Shown here: positions 9,535 through 18,406 of the stretch, one piece after another
How positions within the stretch are numbered: position 1 is the stretch's first letter
Layout: each line of letters opens with the position of its first letter
Assembly: GCF_001298105.1 (NCBI RefSeq)
Contig: NZ_LGJH01000157.1
Span: 1-64,000, forward strand
Origin: Novosphingobium sp. ST904
GTDB lineage: Bacteria > Pseudomonadota > Alphaproteobacteria > Sphingomonadales > Sphingomonadaceae
Direction: 5' to 3'
Length of the DNA: 64,000 bases
Program-made: the position numbers and the translations under genes
Notes under the pieces: model-generated
What the model was told of the DNA's origin: nothing
Databases searched by the model: none
The model's input: only the letters and a program-made list of their open reading frames with translations

Positions 9535-9557
9535 AAAAAAGCCCGCACGAAGCGGGC
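9535..9557 (-). terminator. Rho-independent terminator inside the late operon
   Basis: On the minus strand the sequence reads GCCCGC-TTCGT-GCGGGC followed by TTTTTT: a perfect 6-bp GC stem, 5-nt loop and six Ts. It sits between the major tail gene (stop at 9585) and the tail chaperone gene (start 9479), oriented to stop late transcription. Partial read-through would lower expression of the tape measure and tail-tip genes relative to the capsid and major tail protein. Confidence 0.8.
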
Positions 9558-9584
9558 GAAAGCTCACGGGTAAAGGGTAGTGCG

Positions 9585-10049
9585 TTACGGCGCGGCGACC
9601 TTCACGAAGTCATCGCCGTCGTCGTTGGCGGTGATTTCGAGGTTGATGGTGCCGGTGGTGATGTCGTCGACGGTGCCGACAGTGGTCGGGAAGCTCATCA
9701 CCAGCGCCATGAAGTAGCGCTTCGCGCCGTCCTGCAGCGTCAGTTCGAAAGTATAGTCTGCATCCGATTTCAGGGCAGCCTCGGCGATGATCTGCCCGGC
9801 ATCGTCCTCGTCGATCGCCAGCGTGAGGTTCAGCGAGCCCGAGTTGTACGAGCCCTTCTTCTTCACCGTGGCGCGGGTGGCGAGCGGATTGTGCGTGACG
9901 AGGTTGTAGACGCGGCCAAGGTCGCCATCGACGTTGGTGATTTCGCCGATGAGGGTCTTGGTCAGGGCTCCGAAGCCGGCGGCATCGAAGGTGGCGGGCC
10001 GCCCGGCCGAAATGGCCAGCGTGGTCCCCGCCGAAGTGCGAGAGGTCAT
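9585..10049 (-). CDS. Major tail (tube) protein
   Basis: 154 residues, beta-rich and acidic, with the strand pattern of siphovirus tail tube proteins (ATVKKKGSYNSGSLNLTLA, DYTFELTLQDGAKRYFMALV, GTINLEITANDDGDDF). The size and its position between the tail-completion genes and the tail chaperone agree with the TP901-1-like major tail family. It forms the tube through which DNA passes. A strong terminator lies directly downstream (9535-9557), which would keep this abundant structural protein more highly expressed than the genes after it. Confidence 0.8.
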   Translation of the reverse strand: MTSRTSAGTTLAISAGRPATFDAAGFGALTKTLIGEITNVDGDLGRVYNLVTHNPLATRATVKKKGSYNSGSLNLTLAIDEDDAGQIIAEAALKSDADYTFELTLQDGAKRYFMALVMSFPTTVGTVDDITTGTINLEITANDDGDDFVKVAAP

Positions 10050-10112
10050 GTTCTACTCCATTGTTCGAAAGCCCGCTCACGGCCGGGCGGGGCATTGCCG
10101 AACGGCAATCGG

Positions 10113-10277
10113 TCAGGCGGGATCGTCTTCCCTGGTGGCCTTGCCGGTGGTCCTCGTCACCAGGCCAACCGGCTCCAGCTCGGCGATCTCGCCGGCGGTC
10201 AGTTCCAGTTTCTCGTCCTTCTTGAAGGACTTCCCGTTGCGGCGGAAATTGCGGTTGGCAATCGCGGTGGTGGCCAT
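10113..10277 (-). CDS. Small phage protein (54 aa)
   Basis: ATG at 10277, one base after the stop of the tail-completion gene, stop at 10113-10115; 54 residues. The sequence starts MATTAIANRNFRRNGKSFKK and contains an acidic amphipathic helix (ELTAGEIAELEPVGLV). Upstream coupling and uniform codon use with its neighbours suggest it is a real gene in the late operon. I do not recognise a family. Its position just ahead of the major tail gene suggests a tail-assembly accessory. Confidence 0.5.
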   Translation of the reverse strand: MATTAIANRNFRRNGKSFKKDEKLELTAGEIAELEPVGLVTRTTGKATREDDPA

Positions 10278-10278
10278 G

Positions 10279-10683
10279 TCAGCGTTCCTCGTTGTAGGCT
10301 ATGCGGAAATCCTCGGTTCCGAGGTAGAGCGAGGCCGGCTCGTCCATGAAGTCCGGTCCGCCGCCGTCGTGATGCACGGTCACCTCGGTGATTCCGTCCA
10401 CGTCCGGAAATGTCGCATCGGCAACCGCCACCAGCATCTTCTGCACGGCGGCCTGTTCGTCATAGGTCGCGGCATGGATGGTGGCCTGTACGCGCTGGGT
10501 AACGCGGGTCTTGCTCTGCTTGGAAAGCGTTTTGCGGGTGACGGACGAAACCCGCATGATCGAGATCGCCGGCAGCAGCGTGCCCTGCGGCAGAACGCCG
10601 GCCATGATCCGTGCCGCCGGTACCAGCGCCGTCATGCGGGCATCGGCCGTGGTCACGGCTACAAGCGCGGCGGTACCGTCCAT
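10279..10683 (-). CDS. Tail completion protein (DUF3168-like)
   Basis: 134 residues from ATG 10683, which overlaps the stop of the upstream gene (TGATG). It has the features of gp17/DUF3168 tail-terminator proteins: a helical N-terminus (AALVAVTTADARMTALV), a Gly-Val-Leu-Pro turn (GVLPQGTLLPAISI), and alternating strands. The C-terminus contains YLGTEDFRIAYNEE, like the W/Y-x-x-x-x-DFRI ending of this family. Such proteins cap the tail tube and join it to the head. The position after the gp10-like gene is the expected one. Confidence 0.7.
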   Translation of the reverse strand: MDGTAALVAVTTADARMTALVPAARIMAGVLPQGTLLPAISIMRVSSVTRKTLSKQSKTRVTQRVQATIHAATYDEQAAVQKMLVAVADATFPDVDGITEVTVHHDGGGPDFMDEPASLYLGTEDFRIAYNEER

Positions 10684-11243
10684 CAATCGTCCTCGGGAAC
10701 GGGCGCGGCGAAGCCGGTCTTGCCCTCGATGTAGCTGCGGATACGGTCGGCAAAGGCCTTGATCGCGTTATCGGCCATCGCATCCAGCGCCGGGCGCATG
10801 AAAGGGTGCGCGGCATGGCCGGGGTGATGGATGATGCCGGATCGGAACTCGTCGCCGATCTTCATCACGCCGGCGCTCACCTTGCCTTTGCCCTCTGCGG
10901 CGCGGCGCACCGTCACGCGGCCCTGTCCAGCCCCAGTGCGGGCGATCAGGTGCGCCGATACGCCGTACTCGGCGAACACGCCCAGATAGGCGTGCGGCGA
11001 CTTGGGATCGAGACGGACCTGAATGGAAAACGTTCCGTCCTGGTTCTGCCGCGGCGAACCGCTCTTGATTGCGCGGGCCATCTTGCCGGACGACTTGGTG
11101 GCCTGGATGCGGGCCTCGTCGCGCACCGGCCGCGCCGCCGCCGTCAGCCCGGCCCGGTATGCGCCCTTCTGAAGGTTCTTCGGCAGCGCGGACAGGAAGG
11201 CGTCGAGTTCCTTGGTGCCGGAGACAGGATATTTCTTGTTCAC
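10683..11243 (-). CDS. HK97 gp10-like tail/head-tail protein
   Basis: 186 residues. GTG at 11243 is chosen because it overlaps the preceding stop codon as GTGA. The N-terminal pattern (GTKELDAFLSALPKNLQKG, then AARPVRDEARIQA) and the C-terminal HHPGHAAHPFMRPALDAM are typical of HK97 gp10-family minor tail proteins (the AxPFMRPA block). It is co-translated with a head-tail adaptor upstream and a DUF3168-like tail-completion protein downstream, the canonical connector-module order. Confidence 0.75.
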   Translation of the reverse strand: MNKKYPVSGTKELDAFLSALPKNLQKGAYRAGLTAAARPVRDEARIQATKSSGKMARAIKSGSPRQNQDGTFSIQVRLDPKSPHAYLGVFAEYGVSAHLIARTGAGQGRVTVRRAAEGKGKVSAGVMKIGDEFRSGIIHHPGHAAHPFMRPALDAMADNAIKAFADRIRSYIEGKTGFAAPVPEDD

Positions 11244-11590
11244 GGTGCTGCCCCCTCGGTCGACCATTCCTCGGCCATCATTTCCAGTTCCTCGCGCCGG
11301 CTGACTTCGACCGGCCCCGACACGATGCGCAGCTTGCGGCCACGGTAATCGATCCGCATGTCGCCGCTAACGTCCTCGCGGTACCGGCACCGGATGCGGC
11401 AGGGCCGCTTGGCCAGCGACATGCCCTCGACCACGCTTTCCCCTCGCGACGGCAGCACGTCCTGCACTTGCGCCCATGCCTTCGGCAGGACCGGCTCCCA
11501 GGTCACGGTGACCCGGTTGTGCGGTCCCACGCGCGTCTCCACCCGCCGCTCGAACTGGATCCGGCGATCGTATTTTCCGGCTGCGGCCAT
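11240..11590 (-). CDS. Head-tail adaptor (head closure) protein
   Basis: 116 residues, ATG 11590 overlapping the previous stop codon (TGATG). The small beta-barrel pattern AGKYDRRIQFERRVE ... VTVTWEPVLPKAWAQV ... RCRYREDVSGDMRIDYRGRKLRIVSG matches the phage head-tail joining family (SPP1 gp16-like). It would seal the portal vertex after packaging. Its neighbours are the gp6-like connector upstream and gp10-like protein downstream. Confidence 0.8.
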   Translation of the reverse strand: MAAAGKYDRRIQFERRVETRVGPHNRVTVTWEPVLPKAWAQVQDVLPSRGESVVEGMSLAKRPCRIRCRYREDVSGDMRIDYRGRKLRIVSGPVEVSRREELEMMAEEWSTEGAAP

Positions 11591-12168
11591 CAGATCAGCA
11601 CCCGGCGAAACGGCGCGCAGAGCTGGCGGACACCGAAGGGCACTTCTGCCTCGGTGCCGCGATCGGTCACGGCTTCACGGTTCTTGTACAGGTGGCCAAG
11701 GAACAGCCGAACCGCCGCCAAGAGCGAGGGCGGCGCCTTTCCATCGGGATACCCGGCAGAGAAAACGATGCGGAGATCTCCGCCAACGTCTCCCGGCCAG
11801 CGCCCACCGATCTTGGGAAGCACATCACCGCGGGCGGTAATGCGGTAGTCGGCCGGGCTGCCTTGAACCGGCAGGCCGGAGCGGTTGAGCCATGCCACGG
11901 ATGTAATCGCCGTGACCGGCCCCATGCTGAGGGTCAGGACCTCGGAGCCGCGAGGAAAGCTGGCGGCTGACCATTCGATGCCGGAGGCAGGCCCCAGCTT
12001 CAGCGAGCAGTACCCCTCCACGAAGTCGATCGCCGCGTCGCGCAGCGCCTCGATCAGGAAATCTTCATCGTCACCATCGGCCCGCAGATGCTCTTTGCAC
12101 GCCTCCAGCGACAGGATCGCGTCGCCGTAGCCTTCCGGAAACGGCGCGTGGAGTAGTTCGAAGATCAT
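11590..12168 (-). CDS. Head-tail connector (gp6-like) protein
   Basis: 192 residues. The N-terminal ~100 residues have the all-helical connector pattern (LSLEACKEHLRADGDDEDFLIEALRDAAIDFVEGYC). The C-terminus includes PSLLAAVRLFLGHLYKNREAVTD, the conserved end of the gp6/YqbG-type connector family, here with a longer beta-rich insert of ~70 residues. It binds the portal ring to extend the DNA channel. It lies after the capsid gene and a short unknown gene, and is coupled to the adaptor gene. Confidence 0.8.
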   Translation of the reverse strand: MIFELLHAPFPEGYGDAILSLEACKEHLRADGDDEDFLIEALRDAAIDFVEGYCSLKLGPASGIEWSAASFPRGSEVLTLSMGPVTAITSVAWLNRSGLPVQGSPADYRITARGDVLPKIGGRWPGDVGGDLRIVFSAGYPDGKAPPSLLAAVRLFLGHLYKNREAVTDRGTEAEVPFGVRQLCAPFRRVLI

Positions 12169-12183
12169 CTGCGGGTCCGGCTA

Positions 12184-12480
12184 TCAGTCGGCCTGGGAGG
12201 CCTGAAGGTTGGCTGCCACAGCGGCGTCGGGCGACAAGGTGGGATCGTTGAAGTCGATCTGATTGGCCGACACCGTCTGCCCCTTGCGCGGCGTGTTATC
12301 GACGGCCGGGTGATCGGTATCGATTCCGCTGACGATCTCGGGTTCGATCAAGGCTCCCGATGCCGCAACGTCAGTGGCGGGGGTTAGGTCTGCCAGCGGC
12401 GACAGGGCGGTGTCAGGGACGCCGGGCACGTCGGACAGCTTCACATCGCTGGTATCCACGGTCTTTTTCGCAGCAGTCAT
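12184..12480 (-). CDS. Acidic low-complexity phage protein
   Basis: 98 residues from ATG 12480 (MTAAKKTVDTSD). The frame is open further upstream to 12543, but that part reads through the capsid-gene end and looks non-coding. The protein is rich in Asp, Pro, Ala and Thr with no predicted fold. Its place directly after the major capsid gene is where head-decoration or capsid-accessory proteins often occur, but there is no sequence evidence for that role. Family unknown. Confidence 0.5.
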   Translation of the reverse strand: MTAAKKTVDTSDVKLSDVPGVPDTALSPLADLTPATDVAASGALIEPEIVSGIDTDHPAVDNTPRKGQTVSANQIDFNDPTLSPDAAVAANLQASQAD

Positions 12481-12555
12481 GTCGATTTCCTTCGATAGTT
12501 CGACTGGGGAAACCGGCGGGCTTTCACCCGCCGATTGGATCAAGCGCCGATGATC

Positions 12556-12649
12556 AGCGCCTTCATCGCGTCCGGGTTCTTGACGCCGCCGCCCACACGC
12601 TTAGCGCCTTCATCGCGTCCGGGTTCTTGACGCCGCCGCCCACACGCTT
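12556..12649. repeat. 47-bp perfect tandem duplication at the capsid gene 3' end
   Basis: Bases 12556-12602 are repeated exactly at 12603-12649. Because 47 is not a multiple of three, the capsid frame is shifted in the second pass. The protein ends KALSVWAAASRTRTR instead of the KALIIGA that a single copy would give. The duplication is either a replication-slippage mutation or an assembly error; it has no accompanying mismatches, so it is recent or artificial. Confidence 0.9.
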
Positions 12650-13867
12650 GGTGGTGTAGAAGTGGACGAACGGCTTGTTGGTGTAGGGATCGCGCAGCAC
12701 ACGGATGCCGATGCGGTCGATCACGAGGTAGGTTTCCCGCATGTCGCCGTAGAGTGCGGCGATGTTGCCAGCGGCCACGGAGGGCATGCCCGGAAGGTGG
12801 GCCACCGGCTGCCCACCGATGGTGGCAGGCTGACCAGCCTCGAAGGCTGGCTGCCACAGGTAGTTGCCCTGCCCATCCTTCAACTTGCGAGCGGAACCGG
12901 CAGTCGTCCGGTTGAGGAAGAGACGCGCGTTGGCCTCATACTCCTCCGGAAGCTCATAGATGAGCGTCATGAGACCATCGCCCGTGAGCGCGGCCGCCGC
13001 ACCGGAATTCACAGCCTTGATGTCGCCCCAAGGGTGACGAGCAGCATTTGCGCCCCCGGTGACGTAGGTCAGGATGCCGTGAGGCTTGTTGTTGCCATCG
13101 CCCGACAGGTTGGCGATGCCCTCCTGACGGGCGAACTCGGTTTCGACTTCGTCGGCCAACCAGGCTTCGACGTCGAATTCCGCGTCGTCGATCAGGCCCT
13201 GCGATGCAGCAGGATTGGCGTAGAGCTCACCGAGGCCCCAACCGAGCGAGGTCAGCCCCGGCGTGGTGGTTGCAGGTCGAGCGGCAGTTTCACCGACCCA
13301 GCCCGAACCGACATTGCGATCCGAAAACACCTTGCTGAAGCCAGCGCCACTGATCGAGATGACAGTCGCGTACTGACGGATGGACGACACCTGCTTGAGC
13401 CGACTTGCGAGGGTGCGATCCCACTCCACAGGCGCCAGGTAACCGCCTTCGCCATCCGTCTTCGTCGCGGCGGCCTTCACCGTTTCGAGCCGATCCGAGC
13501 TGACGCCGCGGCGGAAATAGGAATTGAACTGCTCGGTATACTCGGGGTCGCGCGGATCTTCCTTGCCGCCGATCTTGGCCGCAGCAATCTTGGCCAGAGC
13601 GGCGTCCATCGCCTCTTCGATATTGCCGATCGAAGTATTGATGCGCTCGACGTGCTCCTGAAGCACCGCGTCGTCGACCTTGGACTTGAGCGATTCTTCA
13701 TGCTTCGCACGCATTTCCCCGACAGCTTTGTTCAGCTGTTCGAAGAGAGCCTTGGGATCGTTGCCATCGGCGCGGATGGTGGCGCCGAGCAGCGCGCGAG
13801 GTGCGGCGGCGGCAGTGATAAGGGCGCACGACGACGACGCCCCAAGGATGAGGTGGTTTGGCTTCAT
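12563..13867 (-). CDS. Major capsid protein (HK97 family)
   Basis: 434 residues. The N-terminal ~100 residues form a coiled-coil scaffolding (delta) domain (GEMRAKHEESLKSKVDDAV, HVERINTSIGNIEEAMDAAL). An HK97-fold capsid region follows, with recognisable blocks TDGEGGYLAPVEW, GETAARPAT, ANPAASQGLIDDAEFDVEAW and EGIANLSGDGNNKPHGIL. The upstream ClpP-type protease probably removes the delta domain. The extreme C-terminus is altered by a 47-bp tandem duplication (12556-12649); without it the product would end a few residues later as ...MKALIIGA. The first ~25 residues look signal-like (SSCALITAAAAPRALLGA). Confidence 0.92.
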   Translation of the reverse strand: MKPNHLILGASSSCALITAAAAPRALLGATIRADGNDPKALFEQLNKAVGEMRAKHEESLKSKVDDAVLQEHVERINTSIGNIEEAMDAALAKIAAAKIGGKEDPRDPEYTEQFNSYFRRGVSSDRLETVKAAATKTDGEGGYLAPVEWDRTLASRLKQVSSIRQYATVISISGAGFSKVFSDRNVGSGWVGETAARPATTTPGLTSLGWGLGELYANPAASQGLIDDAEFDVEAWLADEVETEFARQEGIANLSGDGNNKPHGILTYVTGGANAARHPWGDIKAVNSGAAAALTGDGLMTLIYELPEEYEANARLFLNRTTAGSARKLKDGQGNYLWQPAFEAGQPATIGGQPVAHLPGMPSVAAGNIAALYGDMRETYLVIDRIGIRVLRDPYTNKPFVHFYTTKRVGGGVKNPDAMKALSVWAAASRTRTR

Positions 13868-13881
13868 GTTTTCCTCGGTAG

Positions 13882-14766
13882 TTAAGCCCGCAGGCTGTCC
13901 AAAAGAGCGGCGGCCGAAGCCATCCAGTCGGTGGAGCCAGCGCCAGGCGTGGCTGTGTCATCGGCAGCGTCCGGCTTGCCTTTGATGCTTTTGATCCGGG
14001 CGCGCGCTTGAGCGCGGGTCATGCCCGAGTTTACGAGGGTCAGCTCCATGGCGCGAACCTCATTGGCTTCGCGGTCAGACGCCTTCGCCGTCTCATCGAC
14101 CTTCATCTGATCGGCTGCCAAAAGCGCGTTGGCGAAGCCCCGTTCGATAGCCATGGAGCCTGACATCCACGTTTCGTCGTCCATCCATTGAGCACAGGTC
14201 TTGGCCTCCTGCCCGGATCGAGCGGCATAAACGTCTGCCATTGCCTGGTCGAAGGGGGCCAGGAACGCTGCGACCTCTTCGAAGTCATTACGGTTGCCCG
14301 CCGCCACGACCCAGCAATTGTGGATCATGAGGAACGACGCCGCGCCAATTTCGATGGTGTCGGCGGCCATGGTGATCACTGACGCTGCAGACGCGGCCAT
14401 GCCCATTACCTTCACGGTTATGGGCTGCGGGTGCTCGCGCAGCACGTTGTAGATGGCGAGGCCTTCAAACATGTCGCCGCCACCGGAGTTGATCTGAACT
14501 TCGATCGGCCGATCACCGATGGCGCGCAACTGAGCAGCAACCCTTTTTGCGGTAACGCCGCCACCCGTCCACCAATCCTCGCCGATCACATCGAACATGG
14601 TGATGACGTTGTCCCCCTGCTCAAGGGCCGATGGGCGAATGCCAGCTGCATCCTCCCCCCAACGGTCCATGACCGGCAGAGGGGAGAAAGCAGACACGCG
14701 GCGATCGGCAGGAACAGGCAGGGCGGCAGGCCGCGCCATCGCCATCACTCGGGGCATCTTACGCAT
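13882..14766 (-). CDS. ClpP-like prohead protease
   Basis: 294 residues. Residues ~60-210 carry the ClpP/S14 fold: INSGGGDMFEGLAIYN, VMGMAASAASVITMAAD with the nucleophile Ser, and FLMIHNCWVV with the catalytic His. It overlaps the portal gene stop by 8 nt and precedes the capsid gene. That order identifies it as the prohead protease that processes the capsid delta domain. The C-terminal ~80 residues after the protease domain are a charged linker ending GSTDWMASAAALLDSLRA, as in other phage versions. Confidence 0.9.
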   Translation of the reverse strand: MRKMPRVMAMARPAALPVPADRRVSAFSPLPVMDRWGEDAAGIRPSALEQGDNVITMFDVIGEDWWTGGGVTAKRVAAQLRAIGDRPIEVQINSGGGDMFEGLAIYNVLREHPQPITVKVMGMAASAASVITMAADTIEIGAASFLMIHNCWVVAAGNRNDFEEVAAFLAPFDQAMADVYAARSGQEAKTCAQWMDDETWMSGSMAIERGFANALLAADQMKVDETAKASDREANEVRAMELTLVNSGMTRAQARARIKSIKGKPDAADDTATPGAGSTDWMASAAALLDSLRA

Positions 14767-15991
14767 CGGGCTGTCCTTGCATCCAGGCGGGGGTATTGCC
14801 CCATTCCTCAGGGTTCATGTCCATTTTGTCGCGGGCCTCATTTGGCACCATGAAGCCGCCGGCGCCGGGTCCGCCGAGCGCCTTGGCGAAGAATTCTGCC
14901 TGATCCTTCAAGGAGCCTCGCAGCAATGCGGCCTCGTTGAATTTTGCATAATGGTTCACCCGATCTCGGTCGTTCAGGAGGGACGACGCGATGGTCTCTT
15001 CCCAGGCGTTGAACCAAGGGAGCAGGCAGTAGGTCACAAGAAAGAGGCCGAGCTGTTCGATACCGCTGCCCCAGCTGGTCTCGTCGAACATCAGCAGGGG
15101 GCGCGGGACGCCTGTGTATCGGCTGACTTCCTCGGCCTGGTGCTTGCGCTGCGCCAGACCTTCAGCGTCTTTGCCGGTAGCTCCGAACGGCTTTGCCTCC
15201 ATGCCCTCCTCGGCAACGACCCAGCGGCCCGCGTTTTCCGATCCGACAAAACGCTCTTCCCACTGCGCTCGCAGGTTCAAAATGGCTTGTTCGGACAGGG
15301 ATTTCGGATGCTGCAGGATTCCGCCTACGTAAGCCCCGTTCTTGAGCATCCGCGACGCGGCTTCGTCGGCAACGTTGGCCAAGCCCAGTGCTTCGGCTGC
15401 CACCTTCAGCAGGCCATCGCCTGAAATCCCATCGCTCGACCAGGGCGCGCGGAGGTGAAACACTTCGTCAGCCTCGAACCGGCGAGTCGTGCCGTCTTTC
15501 GCCTGGTAGTCGTACGCCAAGGCAAAATCCTCGCTGAGAACCGGCTTCACACGCACAGGATCGAGCGGCGCAAGCGCCTTGATGCCGAGCAGGCCTGGCA
15601 CCTTGTAAGCGTAGGCATTTCCTCGCAGCAGCGCCCGCCCCTGCATGTAGCTCTTGAATTGGTACGGCGTTTGCCAACTGTTCGGTTTTACGCGGAGCAG
15701 CTTCCACACCGCGTGATTGTCGGCTTTCTCGATGTTCTCGCCGACACGGCGGTGAAGGTTCAATGGCAACATGCCGATGGTGGACGCGATCAGGTTCACC
15801 GCGCGAAAGAACGTAGCATTGGATAGCGCCGACCGTTCCGTAACTGGTCGACCCGCGCCTCTCGCAAACCCTTCGCCGAAGAAGCCCTCGGGCAGGCTCC
15901 CGCGGTCGAGGAAGCCATTGGCCTTTACGGCTGACGACGCACTGTCCGCGCCGGCGCCTGCCCAACCGAAGAAGCGTTCAGCCCAGCCCAT
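14759..15991 (-). CDS. Portal protein (HK97 family)
   Basis: 410 residues, ATG 15991 overlapping the terminase stop (TGATG). HK97-type portal blocks are visible: ALSNATFFRAVNLIASTIGMLPL, the Pro-Asn-x-x-Gln-Thr block KPNSWQTPYQFKSYM, LLRGNAYAYKV, DEVFHLRAPWSSDGISG, and the late PRPLLMFDETSWGSGIEQ. It forms the dodecameric channel at the capsid vertex for DNA packaging, bound by the large terminase encoded just upstream. Length is normal for the family. Confidence 0.92.
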   Translation of the reverse strand: MGWAERFFGWAGAGADSASSAVKANGFLDRGSLPEGFFGEGFARGAGRPVTERSALSNATFFRAVNLIASTIGMLPLNLHRRVGENIEKADNHAVWKLLRVKPNSWQTPYQFKSYMQGRALLRGNAYAYKVPGLLGIKALAPLDPVRVKPVLSEDFALAYDYQAKDGTTRRFEADEVFHLRAPWSSDGISGDGLLKVAAEALGLANVADEAASRMLKNGAYVGGILQHPKSLSEQAILNLRAQWEERFVGSENAGRWVVAEEGMEAKPFGATGKDAEGLAQRKHQAEEVSRYTGVPRPLLMFDETSWGSGIEQLGLFLVTYCLLPWFNAWEETIASSLLNDRDRVNHYAKFNEAALLRGSLKDQAEFFAKALGGPGAGGFMVPNEARDKMDMNPEEWGNTPAWMQGQPDA

Positions 15992-17762
15992 CAGAAAACT
16001 ACCAGTCCGCGATCTTCATAGACCGAGACGCCGTTGTCATTCGCAGCAACGGGGTTCAGCTCAAGCAGCTTGGTGGCGTTCAGCCCAGCCATGAACGGGT
16101 CGATTTTACCCGTCCCTTGGGTGTTCTTCACGATCATCACCGTCTGCCGTCCTAACTCTTCCTTCGCGTTGCTCACGCACCACGCCATCATGCGCGACCC
16201 GTCATGGACCGCGCCGTTGAATTTCAGTTTCCGGGCAAGGCCGACGATCGCTGACATGAGACGGAACCCCTGACCGACCGACACCACCTGCGGATCTTCC
16301 AGGCCGATTTCTGCCAGCGCGTCGACCAGGTCACTTACCCCTTGGGGGTCGAGGCCAACCGCGCCGCGTTCCGGTAGAAGGCCGCTAGCCTTGACCTCTT
16401 CGATGACGGCGACAATTTCGCGAATGTCCTGGGGGCGCTCGTAGGCGGTATCATCTGCATCCAAGCCGAGCGTTTCCGACACGACCTCCGAACAAATCAC
16501 CAGATCGCCGTCGCTTTCGTAGTCGTGCAGTTGAGCCGCGATTTCCTTGCGCCGAGTGAGCACGTCCGGCCAGCACCAGGCCTTGAACCAATACAGCCAG
16601 CGCCCAGTCCCGCGTTCGCGGCCGGCAACGCACAATCCGTAAAGGTCATCGAGGCCGCCGCCGTCGACGCCTACCACCACTACCTCCGAGCGAGCGAGAA
16701 GGCTGGCCAACGTCAGCGACTTATCGGCACAGGCTTCCCAGTAATCTGTCCCGCGCCAGCGATCGCGCCGCAAACGAAGCCCGATTTCGACGTTCAGATG
16801 CTTCGCAAGGAACACCTGGAGCCCTTCGCCTTCGCCGATCTGCTCTTTGCCCAGCTCGGCCTGGAGCCATTCGACAGTTACCGATCGGCCTATATGAGGG
16901 TTCGTAACGTAGAAGAATGCCGGGTCCAGATACGCTTCGGCGTCCAGCATTTCCACCGGCCACTCGTAAAGCATGGCCATGGTCTTGGGGTCATCGATGA
17001 CGCCGTCGCGCACGTCGCGCATGTATGCCAACTTGGTTTTGTAGACACCGCTCGGCGGTTCGTCCGAATGGGTCGTAATGTAGAGTGTGAAGGCCTCAGG
17101 GCGGGCGGAGCCGCCACCCAGCGCCTCTCGCAGCATCGCTGCCGCCTTCGGCTTCTTTCCGAACAGCCACAGCTCTTCAATCAGCGTGATCGAAGCCTTG
17201 CCGCCAGCGACGGTGTCGCTGTCCGCCGCGATCACCTTTAGCACCGCACCCGTGTCCAGATGTTTGATCTGCGTTGGTGCTCGATCACCTTCAAGACGAC
17301 CGACAACTCGGGGTCGGCGCGGACCATGCCCATAGCCGGCTCAAAGCTGTTGTTCGCAACTTCCAGCGTCGGCGCCAAGATTTGCAGGATGGCGTTCGGC
17401 CGCCAGTTGAGGATCAGAGCCGTCACCATGATGCCAGCGGCGATCATGGACTTGCCATTCTTCTTGCTGATCAGGAGCATGAACTCCGAAATCAGCCGCT
17501 TTCCTGTTTCCGGATCCTCGGCGCCGAAGATCGCGGCGACCAAGTCGAATACGAAGTCGTCGCAGACCTCGCCTAACGTCGGGTGCCGCTCGCCCTCGCC
17601 GACAACGACCTTCGGCAGATCGACGACCTGCAAGGACTTGAAGACGCCGAGTGCATCCTCAGCCTTTCCGGGAAACAGAGGCGGGCACGGCACCAGGCTC
17701 TTTCGCGCGACGATCCGTTCCTGCCAATCCAGGCAGGCAGTGGACCACTTCGGCGCAGCCAT
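15991..17762 (-). CDS. Terminase large subunit, frameshifted
   Basis: About 590 residues across two frames: the packaging motor ATPase and nuclease. The N-terminal part (17762 to ~17265) shows LISEFMLLISKKNGKSMIAA, the atypical Walker A (KKNGKS) of phage large terminases. Near 17263 the frame shifts by -1. After the shift come IKHLDTGAVLKVIAADSDTV and ITLIEELWLFGKK (Walker B region IEEL), then a nuclease domain with VVVVGVDGGGLDDLYGL and GAVGLDPQGVSDLVDAL. One base is missing after CACCAACG. Both parts are otherwise intact and full length, so the packaging enzyme is probably functional in the real genome. Confidence 0.9.
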
Positions 17763-17766
17763 CGCT

Positions 17767-18255
17767 TCAATTCAGCAGGAGCGGCGGCGGAGTGCGGGCG
17801 GCGAATTTGCCGCTGGCGTTTGCAGCTGCTTCCTTCGCGGCCTCCTTTTTCCCCAGACGGGGCGATGGTGCCGCATCGGACCGTCCGCGATCCTTGATCT
17901 TCTCGCCCAACGTTCGGACCTGTTCGGCCTGGATCATGCCGGCCAGCGCCTTCTCTGCCGCGACGTTGCCACCCTCGGCAGCTTGGTTGAGCCGTTCGAG
18001 CTGCCGCGCTTTCATCATCAAGGGCGCATGCCCAGCCCGGGCGATCTCGTTAAAATAATGCTTGTAAAACGTGGGCTTAGTGATGCCGAGCACCTTGGCG
18101 ATGTCAGCAGGCTTGTGCCCGCAAGCGAATAAGAGACTGACTTTGTTGGAGTTTTCGGCGGTCCAGACATGTGCAGGCCGACCACGCCCCTTTTCAGGCA
18201 GCAGCGGCAGGCCGAACATGTCGGTCTGACCCTCCGAAATTCCATCATGCGTCAA
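17767..18255 (-). CDS. Terminase small subunit-like HTH protein
   Basis: 162 residues, ending 5 bp before the large terminase start. It has an N-terminal helix-turn-helix (NKVSLLFACGHKPADIAKVL, then GITKPTFYKHYF) followed by helical oligomerisation sequence (EGGNVAAEKALAGMIQAE) and a Lys/Ala/Pro tail. DNA-recognising small terminases have this organisation and this genomic position, and would bind the packaging site. Specific subfamily not identified. Confidence 0.75.
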   Translation of the reverse strand: MTHDGISEGQTDMFGLPLLPEKGRGRPAHVWTAENSNKVSLLFACGHKPADIAKVLGITKPTFYKHYFNEIARAGHAPLMMKARQLERLNQAAEGGNVAAEKALAGMIQAEQVRTLGEKIKDRGRSDAAPSPRLGKKEAAKEAAANASGKFAARTPPPLLLN

Positions 18256-18406
18256 AAAAAATCTCCGAATGGGACGAGTGGCGGTCAGGAGGCCGTCAGA
18301 CCCCCGAACTTTCGACCACCCCCCATTCAGGTTGTTGGCCCGCCGGATGAACGATGGTTTCGTTCAGATTGACCGCTCTCGACCTGAACAGGCCTGCGCC
18401 CGCCGG

